Shown: positions 32,534 through 41,823, counted from the stretch's first letter. The stretch is DNA of 64,000 bases from Parvibaculum sp. (GCA_017642695.1 JAEPQD010000002.1:877425-941424), one strand, 5' to 3'. The notes: generated from the sequence alone by a model not told the origin. Made by a program: numbers and translations.

Positions 32534-33037
32534 ATGGTCGACAGGAGATCGGGTTGTGCCATCAATCTCACGCTGGAGGTGATCGGCGACAGATGGAGCC
32601 TGCTCGTCATTCGGGACATGATCTTCGGCGGCAAGCGGTATTTCCGTGAATTTCTGGATTCCGAGGAAGGCATCTCGTCCAACATTCTCGCCGACCGGCT
32701 GAAGACCCTTGTGGAAGAGGGCATCATCACCCGCAGCGGCGATGCCTCCCACAAGCAGAAGGTGCGCTACAGCCTCACCGAACAGGGCATCGAATTGCTG
32801 CCGGTGCTGGCCGCCATGTCCGCCTGGGGCGTCAAATATCTTCCGGTGACGGAGGAACTCAGCATCCGGGCGAAGCTCGCGGCTGCCGGCGGCCCGAAAC
32901 TCGCCGCGCGCTTCATGAACGAACTTCGCGAGGAGCATCTCGGCCAGCCGCGCACGCGCCGCCGCGGTCCCACCGTCCGCGAGGAGCTGCAGGCCGCCTA
33001 TGAGGAAGTCGTGGCGAGGAAGAGGAGGCGGGCTTGA
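32534..33037 (+). CDS. HxlR-family winged-helix regulator
   Basis: 167 residues. HxlR HTH core: CAINLTLEVIGDRWSLLVIRD, then RYFREFLDSEEGISSNILADRLKTL (recognition helix) and the wing YSLTEQGIELLPVL. The C terminus, rich in Arg/Glu (RTRRRGPTVREE), is longer than in a minimal HxlR. AAAGGACGG precedes the ATG at 32534. HxlR proteins respond to aldehydes or electrophiles and often control the divergent gene, here the GST. Confidence 0.9.
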   Translation: MVDRRSGCAINLTLEVIGDRWSLLVIRDMIFGGKRYFREFLDSEEGISSNILADRLKTLVEEGIITRSGDASHKQKVRYSLTEQGIELLPVLAAMSAWGVKYLPVTEELSIRAKLAAAGGPKLAARFMNELREEHLGQPRTRRRGPTVREELQAAYEEVVARKRRRA

Positions 33038-33912
33038 GCCTCACCGCAGCCGGGATTCTCCGCCACCCCGGCGTCCATGACGAGATCAGGTGTCTGGCAC
33101 GGGAGCTTCTGAAGATTCACGATGCCTATCCGCGTATCGGTTCGGTCTTCGCCACCGAACAGCGGGCGATGATGGGCAGTATCGCCCTCAGACTCTGCTT
33201 CAGCTCCATGCCGGGCCTGCCGCGAAAGGGTTTCGTTCTGTCGCGTTTCATCGGCGAAGTCGAGGCGGCGGGTGTTGCCAGTCGCAACACGGCCGACGGT
33301 TTCGTGAAGGAGATGCTGAAATATGGCTATCTCCGTCAGTTCGACGTCGCGGGCGACAGGCGGCTGCGTCCGTTCGAGCCAACCGAGACCGTGCTCACCG
33401 CCGTTCTCGCATGGGCGGTCGCGCATCTGCAGGCGCTTGATGGTCTCGATGGCGGTGAACGGGTCCACACCGTCACACGCAACCCCGATGTCATTGCCAG
33501 GCTTCATCCCCAGCTCTCGTCCGATCTGATCGGAGACGGAGCGGAGGCGGCGTATCCGCGGACGCTTGCGTTGTTTGCCTGGGTCGTCAACAGCAAGCTT
33601 CTCACGCTCCGTCTGCTCGCCGGTATGGGCGATGTCGCGCCCGGGGCGTCGCAGGTGGTTACGGATGTCGACTCCATTTCCGGTCTGGCGGCGTGGATGA
33701 AAGTCTCCCAGACGCATCTCACGCGAAAGATGCGCGAGGCCGAAGCCATCGGCAGCCTCGGCTGGGAAGGCCGTCGCGGTCAGTCGCCGATGTGGATATC
33801 CATCGGCTTCCTGAAGGAGGTGGCCGACGAGACCGCAGCCCGACTCGCCATCTTCGATGCCGCTTACCACGCGCTCTTCGGAAACAACGTGGAGGACGAG
33901 CGCCGGGCATAA
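33034..33912 (+). CDS. Uncharacterised protein with two winged-helix-like segments
   Basis: 292 residues from a TTG start at 33034 that overlaps the HxlR stop (TTGA); GGAGG 5 bases upstream supports it. Two helix-turn-helix-like stretches are visible: VLSRFIGEVEAAGVASRNTADGF around residues 68-90, and SISGLAAWMKVSQTHLTRKMREAEA near 212-236. Between them the protein is helical and moderately hydrophobic. I do not recognise a family; the translational coupling suggests it works with or senses the same signal as HxlR. Confidence 0.7.
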   Translation: MSLTAAGILRHPGVHDEIRCLARELLKIHDAYPRIGSVFATEQRAMMGSIALRLCFSSMPGLPRKGFVLSRFIGEVEAAGVASRNTADGFVKEMLKYGYLRQFDVAGDRRLRPFEPTETVLTAVLAWAVAHLQALDGLDGGERVHTVTRNPDVIARLHPQLSSDLIGDGAEAAYPRTLALFAWVVNSKLLTLRLLAGMGDVAPGASQVVTDVDSISGLAAWMKVSQTHLTRKMREAEAIGSLGWEGRRGQSPMWISIGFLKEVADETAARLAIFDAAYHALFGNNVEDERRA

Positions 33913-33942
33913 GTTTTCTGCTTCTTCCTTCGCGCCGAAATC

Positions 33943-34145
33943 TTGTCCCCGCCTTCTTGTCCCCGGTATTCGCATGTGTTGCGAGGCGTGCCCGGGGAGG
34001 GGATAACGCTCTTGTGTTCCGCTTGCGGACGGACAGGGAAGCCTGTTGTGACGTTTCGATGACGTTCGTGTGACGGTTCTTCATCCGTCATGCGGGGACA
34101 GAGGTACAAGCCCGTGCGGTCATTCGCAAATCGGACTTGTCCCCG
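33943..34145. repeat. Scattered TTGTCCCCG repeats
   Basis: TTGTCCCCG occurs at 33943-33951, 33957-33965 and 34137-34145, with the inverted CGGGGACA at 34093-34100. The block GGGGACA ... TTGTCCCC (34094-34144) forms an inverted pair. Such motifs flank IS200-like/RAYT transposase genes in other bacteria, so this may be a REP remnant; no transposase remains. The same 255-base spacer holds nothing else I can call a gene. Confidence 0.45.
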
Positions 34146-34167
34146 AATCTGTCTGTATACGGAATAG

Positions 34168-34854
34168 TTAGCGCGCGGTTTCTGCGCCGAAAACGCCGGC
34201 GAAGGTCCGCTTCAGCGCGATGTCGACGTCGCTCATCGTCGCGGTGAGGCCGAGATCGGCGAGGCTCGTCACGCCGTGCTGGCTTATCCCGCAGGGCACG
34301 ATGCCGGTGAAGTGGTCGAGGTCCGGATCGACGTTCAGGCTAATGCCATGAAACGTCACCCATTTCCGGATGCGGACGCCGATGGCCGCGATCTTGTCCT
34401 CGGCCGTCATACCCTTCGTCGGGCGCTTCACCCATACCCCGACGCGGCCCTCGCGCAGTTCGCCTGTCACGTTGAACTCGGCCAGCGTCGCGATCAGCCA
34501 CCGCTCCAGGTCCTGCACGAAGGCCCGCACATCGGGCTTCCGGCGCTTCAGGTCGAGCATCACATAGGCCACCCGCTGGCCGGGCCCGTGATAGGTGTAC
34601 TGTCCGCCGCGTCCCGTCCTGAAGACGGGAAAGCGTTTCGGATCAATGAGATCGCGCTCGTCGGCGCTGGTGCCGGCGGTGTAGAGCGGCGGGTGTTCGA
34701 GGAGCCAGACGAGTTCGCGCGCGCGCCCCTCCGCGATCGCCGCCACCCGTTCCTCCATCTCCCTCACCGCCTCGTCATAGGGCACCGGCGCGTCGGAAAC
34801 CCGCCATTCCGGCGTGTTTTCAGTCTCTTCCGCAAGCGGCAGGGGCTTAACCAT
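34168..34854 (-). CDS. lipB: Lipoyl(octanoyl) transferase
   Basis: Transfers octanoyl from ACP to lipoyl domains, the first step in lipoate assembly. 228 residues: [19 protein letters not shown] (octanoyl-ACP pocket), Lys164 in [10 protein letters not shown] and catalytic Cys198 in TGIVPCGIS are the expected residues. Stands alone on its strand. Confidence 0.96.
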   Translation of the reverse strand: MVKPLPLAEETENTPEWRVSDAPVPYDEAVREMEERVAAIAEGRARELVWLLEHPPLYTAGTSADERDLIDPKRFPVFRTGRGGQYTYHGPGQRVAYVMLDLKRRKPDVRAFVQDLERWLIATLAEFNVTGELREGRVGVWVKRPTKGMTAEDKIAAIGVRIRKWVTFHGISLNVDPDLDHFTGIVPCGISQHGVTSLADLGLTATMSDVDIALKRTFAGVFGAETAR

Positions 34855-34916
34855 GAGGTAACTCTAGCATGCGATTTTAGACGCCGTATCAATGCCTTGT
34901 CGGCGTTCAGGGGCAA

Positions 34917-35180
34917 GTGGGGTCAGTGGTGAATTCAGTCAACAACGTCTTTGTCGAACTCTCGGTCGTGCTGGGCAAGACGACGCTGCCGATCCATCAG
35001 CTGTTGAAGATGGGCCGTGGCGCCGTGATCGAGCTCGGCACCAAGCAGGACGATGAAATCTGGGTGCTCGCCAACAATGTGCCGATCGCGCGCGGAGAAA
35101 TTATCGTGCAGGGAGAACGGGTTGCGGTCTCCATTACATCCGTCGTCTCTGCCGGGGAGGCTGACAGCCAGCATCTCTGA
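34917..35180 (+). CDS. FliN-like flagellar motor-switch/SpoA-domain protein, orphan
   Basis: 87 residues (GTG at 34917; GTG at 34926 or 34929 also possible). It is a single SpoA domain: VFVELSVVLGKTTLPIHQLL, MGRGAVIELGTKQDDEIWV and VPIARGEIIVQGERVAVSIT match the C-terminal core of FliN. FliN forms the cytoplasmic C-ring with FliM and FliG. No other flagellar gene is in the window. A strong terminator follows 32 bases after the stop, so it forms its own unit. Confidence 0.85.
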   Translation: MGSVVNSVNNVFVELSVVLGKTTLPIHQLLKMGRGAVIELGTKQDDEIWVLANNVPIARGEIIVQGERVAVSITSVVSAGEADSQHL

Positions 35181-35212
35181 GCTGTCTTCTTCCATCGCCT
35201 TCGCGCATTTCC

Positions 35213-35237
35213 AAAGGGCCCATTCGGGCCCTTTTTT
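35213..35237 (+). terminator. Terminator after the FliN-like gene
   Basis: Perfect 9-bp arms AAAGGGCCC (35213-35221) and GGGCCCTTT (35226-35234), ATTC loop, then further T residues. Confidence 0.9.
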
Positions 35238-35285
35238 CTATATACCGTCTAATTAATGTGAAACAAAAGATTATACGGACGTGAG

Positions 35286-35313
35286 TTGAATTATAGGGCA
35301 TAGTTGTTATCTC
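35286..35313 (+). promoter_or_regulatory. Candidate promoter of the siroheme/cysH operon
   Basis: TTGAAT (35286-35291) and TATCTC (35308-35313) with 16-base spacing in an AT-rich spacer that otherwise stands out from its GC-rich surroundings. The start codon is 68 bases on. Confidence 0.35.
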
Positions 35314-35380
35314 TAACGGGAATTAGGCGGCTTCTTCAGGAATCCCGCCGTTTCCGGGGTCTGCCGAGGAGGTTCCGCCC

Positions 35381-35941
35381 TTGTTTCCGATCCTGGTCGA
35401 TCTGAGCGCCATGACGGTGGTGCTGGTGGGGGAGGGCGAGGCGGCGGAGAAGCGCCTTGCCGCCCTCGATGCGGCAGGTGCGCCGCATCTGGAGGTCTAT
35501 TCGCAGGCGCCCACCGCGGCGCTGGCAAAACAGGCAGGCAAGCGGCTCAAGGGCGCGCGGCCTTCCGATGAGGTGCTGAAAGCCGCGCATCTCGTCTTCC
35601 TGGCCGGGCTTGGCGACCGCGAAAGCGTGGCGCTTGCCGGCAAGGCGCGGGCCGCGGGACGGCTCGTGAACACCGAGGACGTGAAGCCGCTCTGCGACTT
35701 CCATGTTCCCGCCGTCGTCAGGCGCGGCGATCTCACGATCACCGTTTCGACCGGCGGCAAGGCGCCGGGGCTGGCGCGGCGGCTTCGGCTGCATCTCGAA
35801 AGGCTGTTCGGGCCCGAATGGGCGGGGCGGCTCGACGAACTGGGGCGGCAGCGCCGGACATGGCGCTCGGAAGGACTGGAACTCGCCGAAATCGGCCGCA
35901 AGGTCGATGCCTATATCGAAGAGAAAGGCTGGCTCGCATGA
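35381..35941 (+). CDS. Precorrin-2 dehydrogenase/sirohydrochlorin ferrochelatase-like (CysG N-terminal domain)
   Basis: Siroheme synthesis, which sulfite reductase needs. 186 residues matching the N-terminal module of CysG/Met8: NAD-binding VVLVGEGEAAEKRLAALDAAG (split: VVLVGEGEAAEK), NTEDVKPLCDFHVPAVVRRG and ITVSTGGKAPGLARRLR. The C-terminal methyltransferase domain of CysG is absent. TTG start, AGGAGG at 9 bases. Overlaps cysH by 4 bp. Confidence 0.88.
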   Translation: MFPILVDLSAMTVVLVGEGEAAEKRLAALDAAGAPHLEVYSQAPTAALAKQAGKRLKGARPSDEVLKAAHLVFLAGLGDRESVALAGKARAAGRLVNTEDVKPLCDFHVPAVVRRGDLTITVSTGGKAPGLARRLRLHLERLFGPEWAGRLDELGRQRRTWRSEGLELAEIGRKVDAYIEEKGWLA

Positions 35942-36762
35942 CCGCAATCGACCTCAGGAAGCGCCCCGGCAAGGCGTCGATGGACGAAGGCCGTGCCGCC
36001 GTCATGGATGCGGCGACCGTCGGCTCGCCCGCGCTTCAGCGCCTGCGAGACGCCCGTGTGGATCTCTCGGGTATGGATCTCCTTGAGGCCGCCATCAAGA
36101 CCGACTTTCCGGGCCGGATCGCGGCCGTTTCGTCGTTTGGCGCCGAATCCGCGGTGCTGTTGCACATGATCTCGCAGGTCGATCCCACGACCCCCGTCAT
36201 CTTTCTCAACACCGGCAAGCTTTTCGGCGAGACGCTGCGCTATCGCGACCGGCTGCAGGAAAAGCTTGGCCTCACCGATATCCGCGCCGTCGGGCCGCAT
36301 CCGGCGGACCTCTCCGCGAAGGACCCCAATGGCGGTCTGTGGAACGCCAATCCCGATGCCTGCTGCTATATCCGCAAGGTGCTGCCGCTGGAACGCGCGC
36401 TGAAGGGCTTCGACGCCTCGATCACGGGCCGCAAGCGCTTCCAGACCAATGCCCGCTCCGCCATGGAAGCCATCGAGGAAGAAAAGGTGCGCGGCACGGG
36501 TGAACCAGGCTCCGACCAGGGCACCCGCTTCAAGATCAATCCACTGGCCACGTGGACCCAGGAGGATCTCGAAGCCTATCTCGATGAGCACAAGCTGCCG
36601 CGCCATCCGCTGGTCAAGGATAACTACCTTTCCATCGGCTGCATGCCCTGCACCGAGAGGGTGCCGGAGGGCGGTTCCTATCGCGATGGACGCTGGGTTG
36701 GCCGCGACAAGGATGAGTGCGGCATCCACCTTCCCAACAATATCGACGGCGACGGCATTTAA
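35938..36762 (+). CDS. cysH: Phosphoadenylyl/adenylyl-sulfate reductase
   Basis: Reduces activated sulfate to sulfite in assimilation. 274 residues. PP-loop-like AVSSFGAESAVLLHM, then Cys142-Cys143 and Cys235/Cys238 (ACCYIR and GCMPC), the four ligands of the [4Fe-4S] cluster, and the catalytic Cys251 in DECGIHL. The cluster ligands point to the APS-reducing subgroup. Usual neighbours such as cysI are not in the window. Confidence 0.94.
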   Translation: MTAIDLRKRPGKASMDEGRAAVMDAATVGSPALQRLRDARVDLSGMDLLEAAIKTDFPGRIAAVSSFGAESAVLLHMISQVDPTTPVIFLNTGKLFGETLRYRDRLQEKLGLTDIRAVGPHPADLSAKDPNGGLWNANPDACCYIRKVLPLERALKGFDASITGRKRFQTNARSAMEAIEEEKVRGTGEPGSDQGTRFKINPLATWTQEDLEAYLDEHKLPRHPLVKDNYLSIGCMPCTERVPEGGSYRDGRWVGRDKDECGIHLPNNIDGDGI

Positions 36763-36786
36763 GCCTGCTTTCCCGCCATTTGCCGC

Positions 36787-36815
36787 TTGAGCAAATGTCG
36801 GGGATTTGTTACATC
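36787..36815 (+). promoter_or_regulatory. Candidate promoter of tRNA-Leu
   Basis: TTGAGC (36787-36792) and TACATC (36810-36815), spacing 17, ending 18 bases before the mature tRNA 5' end. The CATTTGC/GCAAATG hairpin at 36777-36797 overlaps its -35 and may instead belong to the end of the cysH transcript. Confidence 0.4.
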
Positions 36816-36833
36816 CGCCCGGCCTGCGAACAT

Positions 36834-36920
36834 GCGGTCGTGGCGGAATTGGTAGACGCGCAGCGTTGAGGTCGCTGTGGGGTAACTCCCGTGGAAGTTC
36901 GAGTCTTCTCGACCGCACCA
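36834..36920 (+). tRNA. tRNA-Leu(GAG)
   Basis: 87-nt class II tRNA. Acceptor arms GCGGTCG (36834-36840) and CGACCGC pair fully; D-arm GGCGGAATTGGTAGACGC; anticodon stem CAGCG/CGCTG around loop TTGAGGT, anticodon GAG (reads CUC/CUU); a variable arm TGGGGTAACTCCCGTG; T-arm GTTCGAGTC; encoded CCA at 36918-36920. Confidence 0.95.
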
Positions 36921-37067
36921 TCCGGGCTCCGGTAATCGCCGGGGCCCTCGTTTCCAAGCCAGTCTCGTTGTTTTCTCCCGGTTTTCCGCCGTGCTCGGCT
37001 GGCGGCCCACGGGCAAATAGCGCACACTCGCCGCAGTTCGGAACTGCGATTCATACGGGAGTGACGC

Positions 37068-38453
37068 TTGGCCGATCCGGCTCTCACAGATGTACCGGAG
37101 GAAACGGCGGAGGAAACGCTTTCGCCGGGATTCGTGCGTTCCGTCGTCGATGCGGTGGACCGGGCGGATGTTGCGCAGGCGCGCGAGCTCGTGCTGCCGC
37201 TCCGGCCCGCCGACCTTGCCGAACTTTTCGAGCTCTTGCGCAACGACGAGCGGCAGGATCTTGTCGGCATGCTCGGTACCGACCTCAATCCCGAGGTCTT
37301 GAGCGAGCTTGATGAAAGCGTTCGCGACCATGTGATCGAGCTCCTCGATCCGAAGGATATTGCCGCCGCGCTGACGGAGATGGATTCCGACGACGCGGTC
37401 TATCTCCTCGAGGACATGGACGAGGACGACCAGCGTCTTATCCTCGACCAGCTTCCGGCGAGCGACCGGGCCGCGCTGGAGCAATCCCTGGATTATCCGG
37501 AGTATTCGGCCGGTCGCCTGATGCAGCGCGAGCTCGTGGCCGTGCCGCCATACTGGGATGTCGGCCAGACGATCGACTATCTGCGCGAAGCGGCCGACTT
37601 GCCTGACGAATTCTATGAAATCTTCGTGGTCGACGCGGCCTACAAGCCGAGCGGCACGGTGCCGCTCTCGCGCGTCATGCGCACCAAGCGTCCCGTCAAG
37701 ATTTCCGAGATCATGGAAACCGAGCAGACGCTGATCCCGGTTGCGATGGACCAGGAAGACGTCGCCCTCCAGTTCAGCAAATACGACCTTATCTCGGCTG
37801 CCGTGGTCGACGAGGCCGGCCGCCTTGTCGGCGTCGTCACGGTGGATGACATCGTGGAGGTTATCAGCGAAGAAGCGGCGGAAGACATTCGTCTGCTCGC
37901 CGGTGTTGGCGAGGAAGCGATTTCGGACTCCGTGCTGCAGACGACTCGCAGCCGCTTTCCCTGGCTGATGATAAATCTCTTCACGGCAGTCATTGCCGCC
38001 TCCGTCATCGCGCTCTTCGATGCGACGATCGAACAAATGGTGGCGCTTGCGGTGCTCATGCCGATCGTCGCCTCGATGGGCGGCAATGCGGGTACCCAGA
38101 CAATGACGGTCACCGTGCGTGCCCTTGCGACGCGCGATCTCGTGAATTTCAACGTGCGGCGCACCATTACCCGTGAATTTCTGGTCGGAATCCTGAACGG
38201 GTTGATGTTCGCCGTCCTGCTGGGTGGCCTTGTGTCCCTTGTTTTCGAGAATGTCTGGCTTGGCGGCGTCATTGCGACGGCCATGCTCATCAACCTGATC
38301 ACCGCCTGTCTTGCCGGCATTCTCATTCCGCTCGGTCTTGATAAGATCGGCGTCGATCCGGCGGTGTCCTCCGCGGTTTTCGTGACAACCCTTACCGATA
38401 CGATAGGGTTCTTCTCGTTCCTCGGGCTGGCGGCACTGATCCTGTTCTACTGA
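37068..38453 (+). CDS. mgtE: MgtE-family magnesium transporter
   Basis: Mg2+ channel of the MgtE type. 461 residues: N-terminal superhelical domain (about 25-140) with ELFELLRNDERQDLVGML and LEDMDEDDQRLIL; two CBS domains (about 145-275) with SRVMRTKRPVKISEIMET and RLVGVVTVDDIVEVI; then five hydrophobic helices from about 300, with AVLMPIVASMGGNAGTQTM in the pore region. TTG start at 37068 with GGGAG 7 bases upstream. Confidence 0.93.
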   Translation: MADPALTDVPEETAEETLSPGFVRSVVDAVDRADVAQARELVLPLRPADLAELFELLRNDERQDLVGMLGTDLNPEVLSELDESVRDHVIELLDPKDIAAALTEMDSDDAVYLLEDMDEDDQRLILDQLPASDRAALEQSLDYPEYSAGRLMQRELVAVPPYWDVGQTIDYLREAADLPDEFYEIFVVDAAYKPSGTVPLSRVMRTKRPVKISEIMETEQTLIPVAMDQEDVALQFSKYDLISAAVVDEAGRLVGVVTVDDIVEVISEEAAEDIRLLAGVGEEAISDSVLQTTRSRFPWLMINLFTAVIAASVIALFDATIEQMVALAVLMPIVASMGGNAGTQTMTVTVRALATRDLVNFNVRRTITREFLVGILNGLMFAVLLGGLVSLVFENVWLGGVIATAMLINLITACLAGILIPLGLDKIGVDPAVSSAVFVTTLTDTIGFFSFLGLAALILFY

Positions 38454-38476
38454 AGCTGGGGGAGAGGGAGTTTTCA

Positions 38477-39487
38477 ATGTTTCGAGCGCTGGGTTTGCGC
38501 CGCTGCTATGTGCTTGTCGCGATGCTTGCTGTCCTGCCAGGTGCGGCGGCGGGCGAGGGGTGGCAGGAAGGCTCTCCCATGACCACGGGCCGCGCCTTCG
38601 CGGGCGGCGCCCTGATCGGCAATGAACTCTATGTCATCGGAGGTGACAGCACCGCCGGTCCGAGAACCGTTGCCGAGATCTACGACATACGCGGGGATAT
38701 CTGGCGCGCCGCTCCGGCGCTGCCGGCGGGGCTCCAGCAGTTCGGTGTCGCCGAGTATGGCGGTAAACTCTACGTGTCCGGCGGATATGAAGCACCGGCT
38801 GCTCAGCGGCTGGAATTCGGTACTTTCGGCGACGATGCTGCGGCCTCTACCGCCGAACAGGAAGGAGATACTGCTCGGGCGTGGTCATACGACCCGCGTG
38901 TGGGGGCGTGGATATCTCTGGCTGCCATGCCGGGCACGCGCGCAGGCCATGGCTTTGTCGCAGTTGGCGACAGGATTTATGCGCTGAGCGGACGCGGCAG
39001 CGGCGCGTCGCGGGTCTGGGCTTACAACCCGATCGAGAACGACTGGAGCGCGACCGGCGATGCAATGCCGAGCCCGCGTGTCGCCGCTGCATATGTCGAA
39101 GTCGATGGTCGCATCTACGTGATCGGCGGTCTTGTGAACGGCGTTGCGACTGACCGGGTGGATATCTTCGATCCGGCAAGCGGGCGCTGGCAAAGCGGGC
39201 CGCGGTTGCCGTCTCCGCGTTCCGGCCATGTGGCGGCCCTTATGGATGGCCGCATCCATGTCACGGGCGGGGAACTCCGCCGTCCGCCGCGTACTTACGG
39301 CGATCACTTCGTGCTCGATCTTGCCAGTGGTTCCTGGAGCAAGGCGCCGCCGATGCCGACGCCGCGCCACGGCGCGGTGGCGGCGGCATCCGGCGACAAG
39401 TTCGTGGTTGTCGGCGGTAGTCCGGGAGCGGGGGTCTACACGGTCTTTACCGAGTCCGACGTCGTCGATATCTATTCCACGGAGTAA
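38477..39487 (+). CDS. Exported kelch-repeat beta-propeller protein
   Basis: 336 residues. Signal peptide (about 1-25, LVAMLAVLPGAAAG) then six kelch blades, each ending in a Gly-Gly turn: IGNELYVIGGD, GGKLYVSGGYE, VGDRIYALSGRG, VDGRIYVIGGL, MDGRIHVTGGE and GDKFVVVGGS. Probably periplasmic or secreted binding propeller; the ligand is unknown. 23 bases after mgtE, so possibly cotranscribed. Confidence 0.85.
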   Translation: MFRALGLRRCYVLVAMLAVLPGAAAGEGWQEGSPMTTGRAFAGGALIGNELYVIGGDSTAGPRTVAEIYDIRGDIWRAAPALPAGLQQFGVAEYGGKLYVSGGYEAPAAQRLEFGTFGDDAAASTAEQEGDTARAWSYDPRVGAWISLAAMPGTRAGHGFVAVGDRIYALSGRGSGASRVWAYNPIENDWSATGDAMPSPRVAAAYVEVDGRIYVIGGLVNGVATDRVDIFDPASGRWQSGPRLPSPRSGHVAALMDGRIHVTGGELRRPPRTYGDHFVLDLASGSWSKAPPMPTPRHGAVAAASGDKFVVVGGSPGAGVYTVFTESDVVDIYSTE

Positions 39488-39568
39488 TCCCCGGTCTGCC
39501 CCATTTGAGGTAATGACTGCGGGACAAGGGCGCGGCAAAGTCGCCCGGCAAAAAACAGGGAAACGAAG

Positions 39569-40741
39569 ATGCTTGCCAACGATTACCCCTCGCTCGATTT
39601 TGATCTGGGCGAAACAGCCGACATGATCCGCGATACGGTGCGCGCATTCACAGCCGACAAGATTACGCCGCGCGCGGCGGATATCGACAGAACGAACGAG
39701 TTTCCCCGCGACCTCTGGCCGGAGCTTGGCGAACTCGGTCTCCTCGGGATCACCGTCGAGGAAGAGTATGGCGGTACGGGGCTCGGTTATCTCGAACATG
39801 TCGTTGCGATGGAGGAGATCAGCCGTGGTTCCGCGAGCGTCGGTCTTTCCTATGGCGCGCATTCCAATCTCTGTGTGAACCAGCTCCGCCGTTGGGGCAC
39901 CGATGCGCAGAAGCGCAGATATCTGCCGAAACTCATGTCGGGTGAACATGTCGGCTCGCTTGCGATGTCGGAGGCCGGTTCGGGCTCGGATGTCGTTTCG
40001 ATGCGTCTGAAGGCGGAGAAACGCGGCGACCGCTTCGTGCTCAACGGCACGAAGATGTGGATTACCAATGCACCCGACGCCGACACGCTGATTGTCTATG
40101 CAAAGACGGACGCGGCGGCGGGCCCCAAGGGCATCACGCCCTTTCTGATCGAGAAGGGTTTCAAGGGATTTTCGGTCGGACAGAAGCTCGACAAGCTCGG
40201 CATGCGCGGGTCGTCGACGGCGGAACTCGTTTTCGAAAATTGCGAGGTGCCGGAAGAGAACGTGCTCGGCAAGCTGAATGAAGGCGTGCGCGTGCTGATG
40301 TCCGGCCTCGACTATGAGCGCGCGGTGCTTGCCGCCGGTCCGCTCGGCATCATGCAGGCCTGTATGGATGCTGTCGTGCCATACGTTCACGAACGCAAGC
40401 AGTTCGGGGAGCCCATCGGTACTTTCCAGCTCATGCAGGGCAAGCTCGCCGACATGTACTCGACCATGAACGCCTGCCGCGCCTACGTCTATGCGGTGGC
40501 GAAGGCCTGTGACCGGGGGCAGACGACGCGCAAGGACGCGGCCGGTGCGATCCTTTATGCGGCCGAGAAGGCAACCTGGATGGCGCTCGAGGCGATCCAG
40601 GCGCTTGGCGGCAACGGTTATATCAACGATTATGCGACGGGCCGCCTGCTGCGTGACGCGAAACTCTACGAGATCGGTGCAGGCACGAGCGAAATCCGCC
40701 GTATGCTCATCGGCCGCGAACTCTTCAACGAGACGGCATGA
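39569..40741 (+). CDS. Isovaleryl-CoA dehydrogenase-like acyl-CoA dehydrogenase
   Basis: FAD enzyme for the third step of leucine breakdown, isovaleryl-CoA to 3-methylcrotonyl-CoA. 390 residues. The base Glu250, placed in [15 protein letters not shown], is the isovaleryl-type position rather than the C-terminal position of other acyl-CoA dehydrogenases. FAD contacts in [13 protein letters not shown] and [12 protein letters not shown] terminus [24 protein letters not shown] ([13 protein letters not shown]). The mcc genes 4 kb on fit the same pathway. Confidence 0.9.
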   Translation: MLANDYPSLDFDLGETADMIRDTVRAFTADKITPRAADIDRTNEFPRDLWPELGELGLLGITVEEEYGGTGLGYLEHVVAMEEISRGSASVGLSYGAHSNLCVNQLRRWGTDAQKRRYLPKLMSGEHVGSLAMSEAGSGSDVVSMRLKAEKRGDRFVLNGTKMWITNAPDADTLIVYAKTDAAAGPKGITPFLIEKGFKGFSVGQKLDKLGMRGSSTAELVFENCEVPEENVLGKLNEGVRVLMSGLDYERAVLAAGPLGIMQACMDAVVPYVHERKQFGEPIGTFQLMQGKLADMYSTMNACRAYVYAVAKACDRGQTTRKDAAGAILYAAEKATWMALEAIQALGGNGYINDYATGRLLRDAKLYEIGAGTSEIRRMLIGRELFNETA

Positions 40742-41823
40742 TGCCGGACACGTATCGGCTACTCGGTGGCCCCGGATCGCCCTATTCACACAAGCTTCGC
40801 TCGGTTCTGCGATACCGCCATTTGCCGCATCGCTGGATCGTGCCGCTGGGTGCGTTTCGAGGCAGCGGTTCGCTTGGCGAGGGAACGGAAATAGCGGCTG
40901 CCGGCAAGACGCAGGTTCCTGTCATCCAGTTTCCGGACGATGGTTCCTATCACTCGGATTCGACGCCAATCATCGATGAGCTCGAGAAACGCCATCCGGG
41001 TGAGCGTTCGGTTATCCCCGGCGATTCCGGCACGGCTTTTCTCGCGCGGATCATCGAGGAAGCTTCGGACGAATGGTTGCCGCTACCCATGTTTGACTAT
41101 CGCTGGAACGAGGCGGAGGATCGCCTGTTCTGTTCGCGCCGTCAGATGGCCGGTTGGCTCGGCGCAGTGCCGGAAGCCGAGCTCGGGGAGGCAGCAAAAA
41201 CATTCCTCGCGCGGCAGGAGCATCTGCGTGAACTTCTCGGTGGAACGGCGGAGAACCGGCCGCTTCTGCAATCGACCTATGAAGAGCTGATGTCCGCAAT
41301 GGAAGCGCATCTTGCGACACAGCTTTTCCTTTTTGGGTCGCGTCCGTCGATTGCGGACTTCGGTCTCTACGGTCAGCTCAGCCAGTATGCGGTCGATCCG
41401 ACGACCTCGAAGTTGATGAAGCAGAAGGCCGTGCGGCTCTTCCAGTGGGTGCAGTTGATGGACGACGCCTCGGGTGTCGACGGCGAGTGGAGCGCGCCCG
41501 ATGTGCCCCTTTCCATTGGCGCACAGGGTCTGCTCAAGCTCGCGGGCGAGGTGGCGTTGCCGATGCTGCAGGCGGCGGCCGACGCGCATGTCGCTGGCAG
41601 GGATTTCCAGCCAATGGTGGCGGAGATCCGCGGCCGTGGTTTCAAGACCATCGCGCGGCCCTATCAGGCGCATACGCTGCTCTGGCTGAAGGCGGCTCAT
41701 GCCGCGCTCGACGGCGCCGCGAAGGCGCGTATCGAACCGGCGCTTGCCGAAAGCGGTTGTCTCCCCTGGCTGTCCTTCCGCGAGGGCGAGGCGGAAAAGA
41801 CGCCGCCTTACGGCATGGCCTGA
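40738..41823 (+). CDS. Glutathione S-transferase-like protein with C-terminal extension
   Basis: 361 residues, longer than a usual GST (about 210-230). N-terminal thioredoxin-like segment [20 protein letters not shown] and [22 protein letters not shown]; helical domain with [22 protein letters not shown] (approximately: [16 protein letters not shown]), then a 120-residue helical extension ending PYGMA. ATG at 40738 overlaps the dehydrogenase stop; ATG at 40741 also possible. The role with the dehydrogenase is unknown. Confidence 0.8.
   Translation: MMPDTYRLLGGPGSPYSHKLRSVLRYRHLPHRWIVPLGAFRGSGSLGEGTEIAAAGKTQVPVIQFPDDGSYHSDSTPIIDELEKRHPGERSVIPGDSGTAFLARIIEEASDEWLPLPMFDYRWNEAEDRLFCSRRQMAGWLGAVPEAELGEAAKTFLARQEHLRELLGGTAENRPLLQSTYEELMSAMEAHLATQLFLFGSRPSIADFGLYGQLSQYAVDPTTSKLMKQKAVRLFQWVQLMDDASGVDGEWSAPDVPLSIGAQGLLKLAGEVALPMLQAAADAHVAGRDFQPMVAEIRGRGFKTIARPYQAHTLLWLKAAHAALDGAAKARIEPALAESGCLPWLSFREGEAEKTPPYGMA

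Noticed and set aside
35238..35380. SAM or cobalamin riboswitch before the siroheme gene
   Set aside because: No conserved core seen; only a plausible promoter.
36759..38477. 572-codon minus-strand frame opposite mgtE
   Set aside because: Complementary to a well-supported transporter; His/Arg/Asp-rich shadow.
38885..40789. 634-codon minus-strand frame opposite the acyl-CoA dehydrogenase
   Set aside because: Shadow frame; the plus-strand protein has catalytic residues and homology signature.
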